In this document: positions 26,818 to 34,911 of the stretch, in pieces
Layout of the letters: each line of letters starts with the position of its first letter
How positions within the stretch are numbered: the first letter of the stretch is position 1
DNA from: Lysobacterales bacterium
GTDB taxonomy: Bacteria > Pseudomonadota > Gammaproteobacteria > Xanthomonadales > Rhodanobacteraceae
Length of the DNA: 34,911 bases
NCBI GenBank assembly: GCA_016721015.1
Contig: JADKJL010000002.1
Location: forward strand, 1 to 34,911
Direction of reading: 5' to 3'
Program-made: the position numbers and the translations under genes
The notes under the pieces: generated by a model
Told to the model about the DNA's origin: nothing
The model's database searches: none
What the model saw: the letters and a program-made list of their open reading frames with translations, nothing else

Positions 26818-28155
26818 TCACTCAGCGGCACGGCCGTTGCGCGGAATCAGATGGATCCGAGTCTGGCGGCCATCGAGGTAGCGGAATGTTCGGCCGTCGA
26901 AGCCGCCATCCTGCTCAAGCATGATCCGGATTTCTTTTTTCCACTCGGGGATATCCGAGGCGGCGTTGAGCTCGATCGAATAGACCGTGTTGGCGTGCAT
27001 CGGAAAATCACCGCTGCCCGGCACGCCATCCTGCTGATCCCACATGCCGATGGTCGGGCCGGCTGCATGGCCGTGGCTGCCAAGCGGGTGGGTGTAGATC
27101 GTCGCCTTGATGTCTTCCTTTTTCGCCTGGGCCAGGGCGCCGGCAAGGATCTGGTTGCCGCTGCGACCAACGGCGAACTGGCTGGTCAGGATGTCCTGCA
27201 GGCGATTGGCCTTTAGCATGGCTTTGGCGATTCCGGCCGGCACAGCGGATTCACCCGGGCGCAGGACATACGCGTGCTCCTGCACATCAGTATTCAGGCG
27301 CAGATAGGTGATGCCGAAATCGACATGCAGCAGATCACCTTCGCGGATGATCTCTCCGGCCGGATGATCGATGAAGCTCTTGAGGTGATCGAAGCTCTCG
27401 CCATCATCGCGCTGGATCGACACGGTCGGATGGAACCAGGTGTCGAGGCCGAGATCGCTGACCCGCTGGCGCAACCACCAGACCACATCGTCACTGGTCG
27501 TGATGCCGGGCGTGATGACGCGCTCGGAAAACGCCTCGTCGATGATCGCGTGGGTGATGCGCACGAGTTGCGGATAGATCTGCATCTCGCGGGCGGTGCG
27601 TGTTTCGAGCCAGCCGACGGCCAGATCCTGGGCCGAAACAACACGTGACCTGAATCGCTCGGGCAGCGCCCGCATGAGCTCGTCGTGGTCTGTCTTGACG
27701 AGGCCATCGGCGTGGGCAAAATCCGTCGAGATATCGAGCGCGATCTTGCTCGGGTCTCGCGTCGTCACAATGTCGGCGAGTGCATCCCATTGCTGCGGGA
27801 AGCGCTGCATGTCCCAGGCGGCGGTGATTCGATCGCCGACGTTGTAGCGGGCCACGGCGAGCTTTTCGTACTTGTCGTTGGCGCTGCGCGCGAACACGAG
27901 GATGGTGCGCCTTCGCGCATTGAGCCAGGTTGCCGGCAGCATCGTGCGCAATAGCGGATCCTCATTGTATTCGCGCGAAATGACGATCCACATGTCGATG
28001 CCGTTGCGTTGCATCAGATCGGGCAGCACGGTATCAAGACGTTCGGCGAGGATCTCGTCGATCACGCGCGCCTGCTCACGCACGGGCAGGATTTCGCTGG
28101 CTGCAAAGGTCGGACCGGAGATCACAAGGGCGCAGCAAAGCAGCAGGCTTTTCAT
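26818..28155 (-). CDS. M24-family metallopeptidase (Xaa-Pro peptidase type), exported
   Basis: This is a pita-bread-fold metallopeptidase that probably removes residues ahead of proline. It has 445 residues from ATG 28155, which starts a signal peptide (SLLLCCALVISGPTFA); the upstream in-frame ATGs lack a leader. The N-terminal creatinase-like domain has MQRNGIDMWIVISREYNED and NARRRTILVFARS. The catalytic half shows LLHVDFGITYLRLNTDVQEH (the two metal-binding Asp), HPLGSHGHAAGPTIG (His, about 356), TVYSIELNAA (Glu) and MLEQDGGFDG (Glu). All expected metal ligands appear present. The frame is intact. It lies 118 bases after the M1 peptidase gene on the same strand, with a hairpin between, and faces the tricorn gene. 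The ribosome site is weak. Confidence 0.87.
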   Translation of the reverse strand: MKSLLLCCALVISGPTFAASEILPVREQARVIDEILAERLDTVLPDLMQRNGIDMWIVISREYNEDPLLRTMLPATWLNARRRTILVFARSANDKYEKLAVARYNVGDRITAAWDMQRFPQQWDALADIVTTRDPSKIALDISTDFAHADGLVKTDHDELMRALPERFRSRVVSAQDLAVGWLETRTAREMQIYPQLVRITHAIIDEAFSERVITPGITTSDDVVWWLRQRVSDLGLDTWFHPTVSIQRDDGESFDHLKSFIDHPAGEIIREGDLLHVDFGITYLRLNTDVQEHAYVLRPGESAVPAGIAKAMLKANRLQDILTSQFAVGRSGNQILAGALAQAKKEDIKATIYTHPLGSHGHAAGPTIGMWDQQDGVPGSGDFPMHANTVYSIELNAASDIPEWKKEIRIMLEQDGGFDGRTFRYLDGRQTRIHLIPRNGRAAE

Positions 28156-28233
28156 CGGTCGTTTTCGCGGGCGGGTTCGAGCCATCCTGTCATCGGCCCG
28201 CGCCGCTGACAACCCGAACAATCCGCGGGATGC

Positions 28234-28260
28234 GACGGCCACGGATTTCCCGCGGCCGTC
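28234..28260 (-). terminator. Hairpin after the M1 peptidase gene
   Basis: GACGGCC with CGG inside (28234–28244) pairs imperfectly with CCG and GGCCGTC (28249–28260). It lies 13 bases past the M1 stop and before the M24 start. There is no T-run. Confidence 0.4.
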
Positions 28261-28273
28261 GGCTTGATGCGGC

Positions 28274-30125
28274 CTAAGGCACGCCGAGCACCTTTTCGAC
28301 TGACGCCTGGGTCAGCGGGTGATAGCCGGGTTTCGCCTTGACGTAGATGGCGCGGGCGAACGTCTTGCCCTCGGCGGTCTTGGCCAGCTCGGCATAGATC
28401 GGCACGACCAGCTTGCGCCGACCGATGCGTTCGATGAAGGCGGCCATCGCCGGACGCGCCTCGGTATAGCCCGCGCGCACGCTGGCGACATACCAGCGGA
28501 AGGCGACTTCCGCGTTGCCCTTGCCGGTCAGTTTCCAGGCCTTGTCGAGCGCCTTCATCTGGGCGACGGTCGGCTTCGCCGGCAGTGCATTGAGGAAGCG
28601 CAGCCACTCGTAGGTCACCCAGTGGCTGGCCGGAAGCTCCTTGGCGGCCAGCTTGCCGGCGAAGAATTCGGCTGCAGCCTTGTCGACGGCATCGAAGCGC
28701 GCCGAATGCGCGATCGGCGCGTACTCCGGAATTCCGGGTTGATGCAGCCACTCGTCGATTTCCGCCGAACTGACCTTGCCTGGATATTTACTTTCGAGGT
28801 TTTCGCTGTAGTAGCGGAGGAAATCCGGGGTGGTGATGCTGTGGAACGCGAAATGGTCGAAGTACGCACGCAGGAACGGATCGAACACATCGCGGCCATA
28901 GCGCGATTCGAGAAAACGCAGAAACCAGCGGCCCTTGTCATAGGGCACACCGGAAAGTCCTTCGTCGGGATCGATGCCCTCGAGGTTGGTGACCAGCAAT
29001 TGTTCGCGCGCCTTCATGCCCTGCATTTCGACCCGCAATTCCTGCGCATCGACGACCAGTTGCATGGTCGCTTCCTCCTTTCCATAGACGGCCTCGACGA
29101 TGCGATTCTCCACATAGCTCGTGAAGCCTTCGTTGAGCCACATGTGCTGTGCATTGGCATTGGTGACCAGGTTTCCCGACCAGGAATGCGCGAGTTCGTG
29201 GGCGATCAAGCCGACCAGGCTCTTGTCGCCGGCAATCACGGTCGGCGTGGCAAAGGTCACCCGCGGGTTCTCCATGCCGCCGAACGGAAAACTCGCCGGC
29301 AGCACGAGGATGTCGTAGCGATCCCAGCGATAGGGGCCATAGAGCTTTTCGGCCGCCTCGATCATGGCCTCGGTGTCTTCGAACTCCTTCGCCGCCTTGG
29401 CGACGACACTCGGTTCGGCAAACACCGCCGTGCGCGGTCCGGTTGCGCGCACGGCGAGTTCACCGACACTGATCGCGAGCAAGTAGGACGGAATGGGCTG
29501 CTTCATGCTGAACCGGTAGTCGCCATCGAGCGCATGGCTGATGTCGTTGTCGGCACTCGTGACCACGCGCAGGGGTTTGGGCGCTCGGATATGCGCGCTG
29601 TAGGTGAAGCGCACCGAGGGCGTGTCCTGCAGCGGCACCCAGCTGCGGGCATGGATCGCCTGCGATTGCGAGAACATGAAAGGCTGCTTGCCGCTGGCGG
29701 TCTGTGCCGGCGTCATCCACTGCAGACCTGATGCCTGTGGTGAGGTGCGATAGCGGATGCGCACGCGCGGCACCGGCGATTTCGTGTCGATGCGCAGGGC
29801 CGAGCCAAAAATCGGATCGCGTTTGTCCAGCGTGTAGGCGAGATCGTCGGTCGAGCCATCGGCGGCGATGCCCTGGATCGATTCGATGGCCAGGTCACGC
29901 GTATCGAGGACGAGGCTGTGTGCCTGCGCATCGCGCCAGTCCAGCGCGAGCTCGGCCATTCCGACCAGCTGCTGCCGTTCGAAATCGACATCGAGATCGA
30001 GATCAAGCGCGTTCACCACCACCGTGCCGGGCTCGGCATAACTGTGGGGGGTCTTGTTCCGCCTTGGCGTCGACGGCCCCAAAGCCTAACGCGAATGCAA
30101 CCAGCAACAGGCAACCGCTTTTCAT
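28274..30125 (-). CDS. M1-family aminopeptidase (LTA4-hydrolase-like), one frameshift as read
   Basis: A zinc aminopeptidase of the M1 family, here exported. The sequence has the exopeptidase motif GGMENPRV (about 283), the zinc motif HELAHSWSGNLVTN (about 307) with the third ligand in LNEGFTSYVENR (about 331), and the C-terminal helical domain typical of the leukotriene-A4-hydrolase/ColAP group. ATG at 30123–30125 has GGAGG on the minus strand just upstream and begins a signal peptide (SGCLLLVAFALGFGAVDAKA). This frame is joined to the main one (HSYAEPGTVVVNALDLDLDV) by a single-base excess in a run of six G (plus strand, about 30047–30052), a typical homopolymer error. Summed length about 616 residues. 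It is divergent from the luxR gene, sharing a 232-base upstream region. Confidence 0.9.
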
Positions 30126-30129
30126 GAAT

Positions 30130-30134
30130 CCTCC
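30130..30134 (-). promoter_or_regulatory. Ribosome binding site for the M1 peptidase start at 30125
   Basis: GGAGG on the minus strand lies four bases before ATG 30125–30123. It supports the short signal-peptide start rather than the frame that opens at 30082, which lacks a leader. Confidence 0.6.
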
Positions 30135-30357
30135 AGTGTTTGAATCGATTCGCACGCAGGCGCTCGCGGCCATTTGCCGCAATGACAATCATGCGGGCCC
30201 ACATCAAGATTCGGGCAATCCGATTGGTGCAGACTTCGTAATCCGGCGCAGGCCTTGCAACCTTCAAGTATGCCATCGTCAATCCGGTCTGCGGCCCGGC
30301 CCACAGACGGAAGACAGCGGGTCGATGCCTGCGTATATTGGCCGGCAAGGGGGATGA

Positions 30358-31065
30358 ATGCTCAAACAGTGGGACAACCTGCAACACCTGCTGGAATGCA
30401 CATCGGCGCCGCATCTGCGCACGGTGGCGTCTCGGCACGTGCAGCAACTCGGTTTTGACAACTGGATCTACAGCAGCGGCGCCGAACCACGCGATGTTGG
30501 CGACGGTCTCGTCACCTATCCACCGGAATGGCTGAGCCTGTACCGACGCCGCGGTTATTTTGCGGTCGATCCGGTGGTCGACCATTGCCGCCAGCACATC
30601 ACGCCGTGCCTGTGGGCTGCCGATCCGGCCGCTCGCGGCGCCGGCTATCAGACCCGCTTTTTCGCTGAAGCGATTGATTTCGGCCTCCGCGCGGGCATCG
30701 GACTGCCGATTCATGGGCCGCTGGGGCATTCCGGCATGTTGTCGGTGGCGATGGCCGATTCAGCGGATGCCGGCACGCACTTGCATCAACTTGGCGAGCT
30801 GCAGCTGCTTGCCACGTTCATCCACGAGGCTCAGATACGTTTGAGCAGCAGAACCGCCAATGCCCAGGTTCACCTGACCGCGCGCGAACTCGATTGCCTG
30901 CGCTGGGCCGCGGAGGGCAAGACCAGCTGGGCGATCGGCCAGCAGCTTGGCATCTCCGAACGGACCGCCATCTTTCACCTGAGCAACAGCGCGCGCAAGC
31001 TTGGTGTGATCGGTCGTCGGCAGGCCATTGCGCGAGCAATGAGCCTGAACCTGATCGCCATCTAA
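30358..31065 (+). CDS. LuxR-family quorum-sensing regulator (solo in this window)
   Basis: This has 235 residues with an N-terminal autoinducer-binding domain and a C-terminal GerE-type helix-turn-helix. The six residues that contact acyl-homoserine lactones in TraR/LasR appear kept: Trp and Tyr in YPPEWLSLYRRRGYF, Asp-Pro in AVDPVVDHC, Trp in PCLWAADP, and the Gly in GLRAGIGLP. The DNA-binding part reads LTARELDCLRWAAEGKTSW then AIGQQLGISERTAIFHLSNS, with the conserved Glu, Leu and Gly. ATG at 30358 follows AAGGGGG. No luxI-type synthase is in the window, so it is a solo or pairs with a distant gene. It is divergent from the M1 peptidase. The plant-signal subgroup normally replaces the Trp/Tyr pair; here both are kept. 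Confidence 0.88.
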   Translation: MLKQWDNLQHLLECTSAPHLRTVASRHVQQLGFDNWIYSSGAEPRDVGDGLVTYPPEWLSLYRRRGYFAVDPVVDHCRQHITPCLWAADPAARGAGYQTRFFAEAIDFGLRAGIGLPIHGPLGHSGMLSVAMADSADAGTHLHQLGELQLLATFIHEAQIRLSSRTANAQVHLTARELDCLRWAAEGKTSWAIGQQLGISERTAIFHLSNSARKLGVIGRRQAIARAMSLNLIAI

Positions 31066-31444
31066 CCGCTTGTCGGACTCTGCGGGTTGAGCCCGGAGGT
31101 CGGCAGGGCGAACCCAGCTTGGCAACGATTTGCAGACCCATCGTGTTTCCGGGGGAAAGCAGAGCGGCGGCTGTTGGTCCGTCCACACAGACGGATTCGG
31201 ATACCAGCCGGGCAAAAGCCGACAAGCCACTAATCGCGCCTAACACACTCACGATCGACAAACAAGCTGTAAGAACTGACAGCTATGGCGAGGCGGCCGT
31301 AACAGGCATGCTTGGAACACTGATTGGCGATGCCATCAAGCCTTCCCCCTGGTCGGGCGAGGAGACAACGGTTCGCAGGATGTGCTCCGCTTCTCGTCCG
31401 ACCTTTTATTTTGCCACCCGGATCACCCCGCTCACGCAGCGAAG
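31066..31444. other. Intergenic region between luxR and ubiE, no gene seen
   Basis: This 379-base gap separates two convergent genes, so promoters are not expected. I saw no supported gene; a possible 49-residue frame from ATG 31309 has no proper ribosome site. The only structured signal is the palindrome at 31265–31284. The base composition is slightly less GC-rich than around it. Confidence 0.6.
31265..31284. promoter_or_regulatory. Lux-box-like imperfect palindrome
   Basis: AGCTGTAAGAACTGACAGCT matches its own reverse complement at 16 of 20 bases and has the CTG-N10-CAG core typical of LuxR-type operators. It lies 200 bases past the luxR stop but has no clear gene downstream on either strand, so function is doubtful. 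Confidence 0.3.
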
Positions 31445-32193
31445 TCAGATCCGGTAGCCCCGATGGATCGCGACAATACCAGCCGAAAGGTTGCGCACAT
31501 CGACCCGGGCCAGACCCGCTTCCTCCATCATTGCCTTCAAGCTTGCCTGGTCGGGGTGTTTGCGAATCGACTCGGCCAGATAGCGATAACTGGCCTCATC
31601 GCCAGCAATCCACTTGCCGATGCGCGGCAAGACCGAAAACGAGTGGAAATCATAGAGCGGCTAGAGCAGCGGTTCGCGAACCGCTGAGAACTCGAGCACC
31701 AACGCACGACCGCCCACTTTGAGCACACGATGGATCTCGGCCAGGGCTTTTCCTTGCGCGTCACATTGCGCAGACCGAAGGCCATGGTCACGCAATCGAA
31801 GCTCTGATCCGGGAACGGCAGCGCCTCGGCATCGACCTGGCTGTAATCCAGACCACGCAGCAGACCACGATCAATCAGCCGATCGCGGCCGACCCGCAAC
31901 ATGTCGCCATTGATGTCGGCGATGACGATACGTCCATCCTTGCCGACCCGCGGCAGCAACAGCGCCGCGATGTCACCCGTGCCGCCGGCCAGATCAAGCA
32001 CGTGATCGCCCGCACGCACGCCGCTGGTGGCGACGAAGTGACGCTTCCACAAGCGATGCACGCCGAACGACATGAGGTCATTCATGATGTCGTAGTTGCG
32101 CGCAACCGAGGTGAAGACCTCGCCGACCAGACGCGCCTTGTCGCCCTCGGCGACGTCTCGATAACCGAAATGGGTGGTGTCTGTGCTGTTCAT
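31445..32193 (-). CDS. ubiE: Ubiquinone/menaquinone C-methyltransferase UbiE, frameshifted as read
   Basis: UbiE methylates the quinone ring, using S-adenosylmethionine, in ubiquinone and menaquinone synthesis. The N-terminus has FGYRDVAEGDKARLVGEVF and YDIMNDLMSFGVHRLWKR, both diagnostic. The SAM motif is VLDLAGGTGDIA (about residue 68), followed by DINGDMLRVGRDR, DAEALPFPDQSFDCVTMAFG and LRNVTRKEKA. The end is PRIGKWIAGDEASYRYLAES and NLSAGIVAIHRGYRI. Two indels (near 31740 and 31660) separate these parts; repaired, the protein has about 248 residues, the usual size. ATG 32193 is preferred over the in-frame ATG 32202 because AGG lies nine bases before it. The G-rich heptamer repeat begins about 70 bases upstream. 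Confidence 0.9.
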
Positions 32194-32263
32194 GACTGAC
32201 ATCCTAGCGGATTCGGGGCGCGGGATGACCAGCCGTTCGACTGTTGAAAACCGAAAGCCGAAA

Positions 32264-32427
32264 TTCGGGTTTCGGGTTTCGGGTTTCGGGTTTCGGGTTT
32301 CGGGTTTCGGGTTTCGGGTTTCGGGTTTCGGGATTCGGGATTCGGGATTCGGGATTCGGGATTCGGGATTCGGGATTCGGGATTCGGCTTTCGGCTTTCG
32401 GGATTCGGGATTCGGGATTCGGGATTC
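32264..32427. repeat. 23-copy heptanucleotide minisatellite, G-quadruplex prone
   Basis: TTCGGGT is repeated 9 times, then TTCGGGA 8 times, TTCGGCT twice and TTCGGGA 4 times, ending TTC. The plus strand has GGG every seven bases, a classical G-quadruplex pattern. The minus strand reads as NPESRIPNPESRIP, a string often seen in mis-annotated xanthomonad proteins. It occupies the upstream region of ubiE. Confidence 0.95.
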
Positions 32428-32454
32428 AAGGTTCAAGGTTGGAGAAGTAGATTC

Positions 32455-32522
32455 GTGGGAGCGGCTTCAGCCGCGATGCTTGTCATCACTGGCACGAGCA
32501 TCGCGGCTGAAGCCGCTCCCAC
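32455..32522. repeat. REP-like double palindrome with perfect 26-base arms
   Basis: Arm 32455–32480 and arm 32497–32522 are exact reverse complements. Each contains GTGGGAG followed by the hairpin CGGCTTCAGCCG and CGATGC. It is the same family as the array at 2885–3842 with a third variant of the stem. Confidence 0.92.
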
Positions 32523-32660
32523 CACTCGTCCCACTCACCACTCACCACTCACCACTCACCCTCCACCCCTCCACCCCACTCACCACTCACCTCCTCCCCT
32601 CACTCCTCACTCCCCACTCCCCACTCCCCACTCCCCACTCCCGATTCCCGATTCCCAGCT
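32523..32660. repeat. C-rich low-complexity tract (CACTCACC / CCCCACTC repeats)
   Basis: The stretch is built almost only of C, A and T, in the form of CCACTCA and CCCCACT copies, and ends in GATTCCC copies. No gene is likely here. It lies between the REP-like palindrome and the ankyrin gene stop, completing the gene-free stretch 32194–32678. Confidence 0.85.
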
Positions 32661-32678
32661 CCAACGCACGCCGCACTC

Positions 32679-34911
32679 TCAATCCGTAACGCGCTTGCGC
32701 AAGGTCAGGCGTGCGCTGGGCGCGGCGCTGCGGATGACGCCGAGTTCGCTGGCGACATCGACGTACCCGAGCAGGGAGGCGACTTCGCCAGCCGTGCGAC
32801 CCAGCGTGTCGGTTTGCGTGATGGGTGCGTCGTGCGATTTCAGCAGCCGGGCCACGCCGAGCAGCCCGTGCAGGGCACAGGCATGCAGCGGGCTGATGCC
32901 ACGCTGATCGGCGCCGGAAACGCTCGCACCCTTGTGAATCAGCAGTTTCGCGAGCTGGCCGAGATGCTGGGCATCGCAGGCGCTGCCCGGCTCGGCGCGC
33001 GCGCCGAGCAGCATCAGCAGCGCATCCTGGCCGGCCTGGTTGCGCATGTCGATGCGCGCGCCGTGGCGCAACAGGAGTTCGAGCAACTCGCCGGCCAAGG
33101 CGGTATCGCGACTATCGAAGGCAAACTGGGCGGCGGCCTGCAGGGCGGTGTTGCCACGATCATCCGCACAATTCGGGTCGGCACGATGTTCCAGCAATGG
33201 CTCGGCCAGGCGCGGCAGACCGAGTGCGGCGGCGATCATCAGGGGTGTGCCGCCGCCGGGCAGAGCCTGGTCGGCGTCGACTTCATGCTGGAGCAAGGTG
33301 CGCACGACCGCTTCACGGCGGGCCGAAACGGCTGCCAGAGACAGGTGGCGCCCGAGTACGACGTCTGCCGCGGATTAGCGCCGGCATCGAGCAGACGCAC
33401 GACCAGGGCCGCATAGCCCGAGCCCGCCGCACGAATCAACGCGCTGGCACCCTGGCTGTCGATGCTGTCAACCGGAATGCCGAGGCCGAGCAGCTTGTCG
33501 ATCGCATCGATGTCGCCGCTGGCCGCGGCGGCCGGAAGATCCGGGCCGCGCAAGGCACGTCCAGGCAAGCGCCAGCGTGGCCAGTTGAGCCAGTAGACCA
33601 GGTCGCGGTCAGCCCGGGCCAGGGCCAGGCCGAGCGGGGTCTCGCCGCTTTCCGTTGGACGCTCGGGATCGGCACCCGCGGCAATCAGGGCCCGAACGAC
33701 CGCAATGGCAGGCGCGCCGCTGGCCTTGAGCGCATGGTGCAGGGCATGCGGCCGCGCGCATCGCGTCCATTCGGATCGGCACCACGCGCGAGCAGAATCT
33801 CGACCAGATGCGTTTCACCGAGGGCGGCGGCGAGATGCAGGGCCGAAGCGTCGAGTGGGCCGCGTCCGCAGCAATCGGCTCCGCGCTCGACCAGATCGAC
33901 GACCAGATCGACCAGCGTTCGATTGTCCGCACCGACCGGCGCGCGAGCGAGCAAGCTGGCGACCACTCCGGCACCACCGATGGGCACCCCATGGCTGGCC
34001 AGTTGGCGCAGCGCAGCGCAACTGGCAGGCAGGCTTGCGATCAGCGAATCGCTCAACAATTTACCGTTTTTCCAATTCGGCACCCGCAGCCAGGCCCAGA
34101 TTGCAGACCCAGTTGCGCGCACGATCATGTTCATCATCGAGCAAGCCGAAACTGGCGGCTTCAGCGGCCAGGTTGCTGGGCAGGGAAAATGTGGGATCGA
34201 GCAGGGCGACTATCGGCCAGCGCCCACTGGCCAGCGCATGGTCGAGCGCGCGTCGACCGTCGTTGGCGGCAATGCCAGGATTGGCGCCGAGCGCGAGCAA
34301 GGCACGCACGACTTCTTCGTTGGCCGTGCGCGATCCGCACGCGATGATCAGCGCGCTGCGACCGAGCGCGTCGACGCCGTTCGGATCGACCTTGCGCTTG
34401 CGCAGCGCATGGATTATCGAGACCGATCCGGAGCGTGCGGCTTCCATCAACGCGCTGGTACCATTGCGATCACCCAGGTCGGCATTGGCGCCTGCAGCCA
34501 GCATTGCCTCGGCGATCTGCACATGACCCGCCAGAGCGGCCACCATCAAGGCAGTGCGATCGAGAGATCCACGCGCATCGACATCGATCTTGCGCTTGCT
34601 CAACAGCTTGACCCCGACTGGATCATCATCGGCAACACCAGCCGCCATCAGCAAGACCGGCTGAGCGTGTTCGACCACGGCGGCAGCGCCGTGCTCAAGC
34701 AGGAATCAGCGAGAATCCAGTTGCCCGTTCACACAGGCGTTGCCAGTGCGGTCAGACCTTCTTCACGATTGACCCCCGCATTGATCGGCACCCCGGCATC
34801 GACCAGCCACAAAGGCGGCCACGATGGGCTCACCGCACGGGGCCGCGTGATGCAGGGCCGTATTGCCTGACGCATCCAGCGGCCGGATCCGCGCCGCTGG
34901 GCCAGCAAGGG
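32679..34911 (-). CDS. Ankyrin-repeat protein, partial at 5' end and frameshifted as read
   Basis: The minus strand carries many 33-residue ankyrin repeats in changing frames. Examples are GNTALQAAAQFAF, DQRGISPLHACALHGLLGVA, GGGTPLMIAAALGLPRLAEP, GASALIRAAGSGYAALVVRL, DASALHLAAALGETHLVEIL, LDRTALMVAALAGHVQIAEA, NGTSALMEAARSGS and LGRSALIIACGSRTANEEVV. Near the window edge the frame reads LDASGNTALHHAA, so the gene starts outside. At least eight changes of frame are needed. The last 60 residues (LGRTAGEVASLLGYVDVASE, then a basic tail) end at TGA 32681–32679. No signal peptide or membrane segment is visible in the part shown. Ankyrin proteins usually bind other proteins; the partner cannot be read here. 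At least 740 residues. Confidence 0.85.

Noticed and set aside
31309..31457. A 49-residue frame just after the lux-box-like site
   Set aside because: The AGG is only one base from the ATG, and the peptide has no recognisable features; it also overlaps the ubiE end.
32174..32907. Frames reading SGFGFRVSGFG or NPESRIPNPES
   Set aside because: Pure translation of the heptamer minisatellite; the real ubiE start lies inside the longer minus-strand frame.

Overview
The window looks like high-GC gammaproteobacterial DNA, most likely Xanthomonadales/Rhodanobacteraceae (Dokdonella-like). This rests on the gene order gpmI–envC–ctp, an aceF–lpdA pair in which Lpd carries its own lipoyl domain, REP-like palindromes with a GTGGGAG head, a heptanucleotide minisatellite whose minus strand reads NPESRIP, and secreted proteins carrying an 'LxxDGF(D/E)' motif near the C-terminus. 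The placement is inference from remembered families; no search was run.

Layout. 1–540: the 3' end of an IS4-type transposase followed by a 295-bp element built from three nested/adjacent inverted repeats. 593–2077: a sodium/proline symporter (putP) broken by many frameshifts. 2155–2815 (minus): an exported 'VNGSI' repeat protein, also frameshifted. 2885–3842: six tandem REP-like double palindromes. 3943–8087: gpmI, envC and ctp, all frameshifted as read. 8339–9640: a secreted protein and a small cysteine-rich exported protein. 9748–13026: aceF and lpdA (pyruvate dehydrogenase E2 and E3). 13150–13884 (minus): an orphan ParA ATPase. 14060–23227 (minus): two giant exported proteins of about 1644 and 1356 residues. 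The first joins an alpha/alpha-toroid to right-handed beta-helices and Ig-like/DUF11 domains. The second is a beta-helix plus five Calx-beta repeats and an IPTL-CTERM-like tail.

23435–30125: three exported peptidases, namely a tricorn-type S41 protease (plus), an M24 Xaa-Pro-type peptidase (minus) and an M1 aminopeptidase (minus). 30358–31065: a LuxR-type quorum-sensing regulator without a LuxI partner here, with a lux-box-like palindrome 200 bp downstream of it. 31445–32193 (minus): ubiE. 32264–32660: a 23-copy TTCGGG(T/A) heptamer with G-quadruplex potential, another REP-like palindrome and a C-rich low-complexity tract. 32679–34911 (minus): an ankyrin-repeat protein whose start lies beyond the window.

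Two themes stand out. First, the window is rich in structured non-coding repeats, and the REP arms differ by compensatory changes that keep each hairpin. Second, frameshifts are strongly clustered (0.6–8.5, 23.7–25.2 and 30–34.9 kb) while 13 kb in the middle is clean. Because probably essential genes (gpmI, ubiE) are among those hit, local sequence error is more likely than true decay. No CRISPR, tRNA or rRNA was seen.
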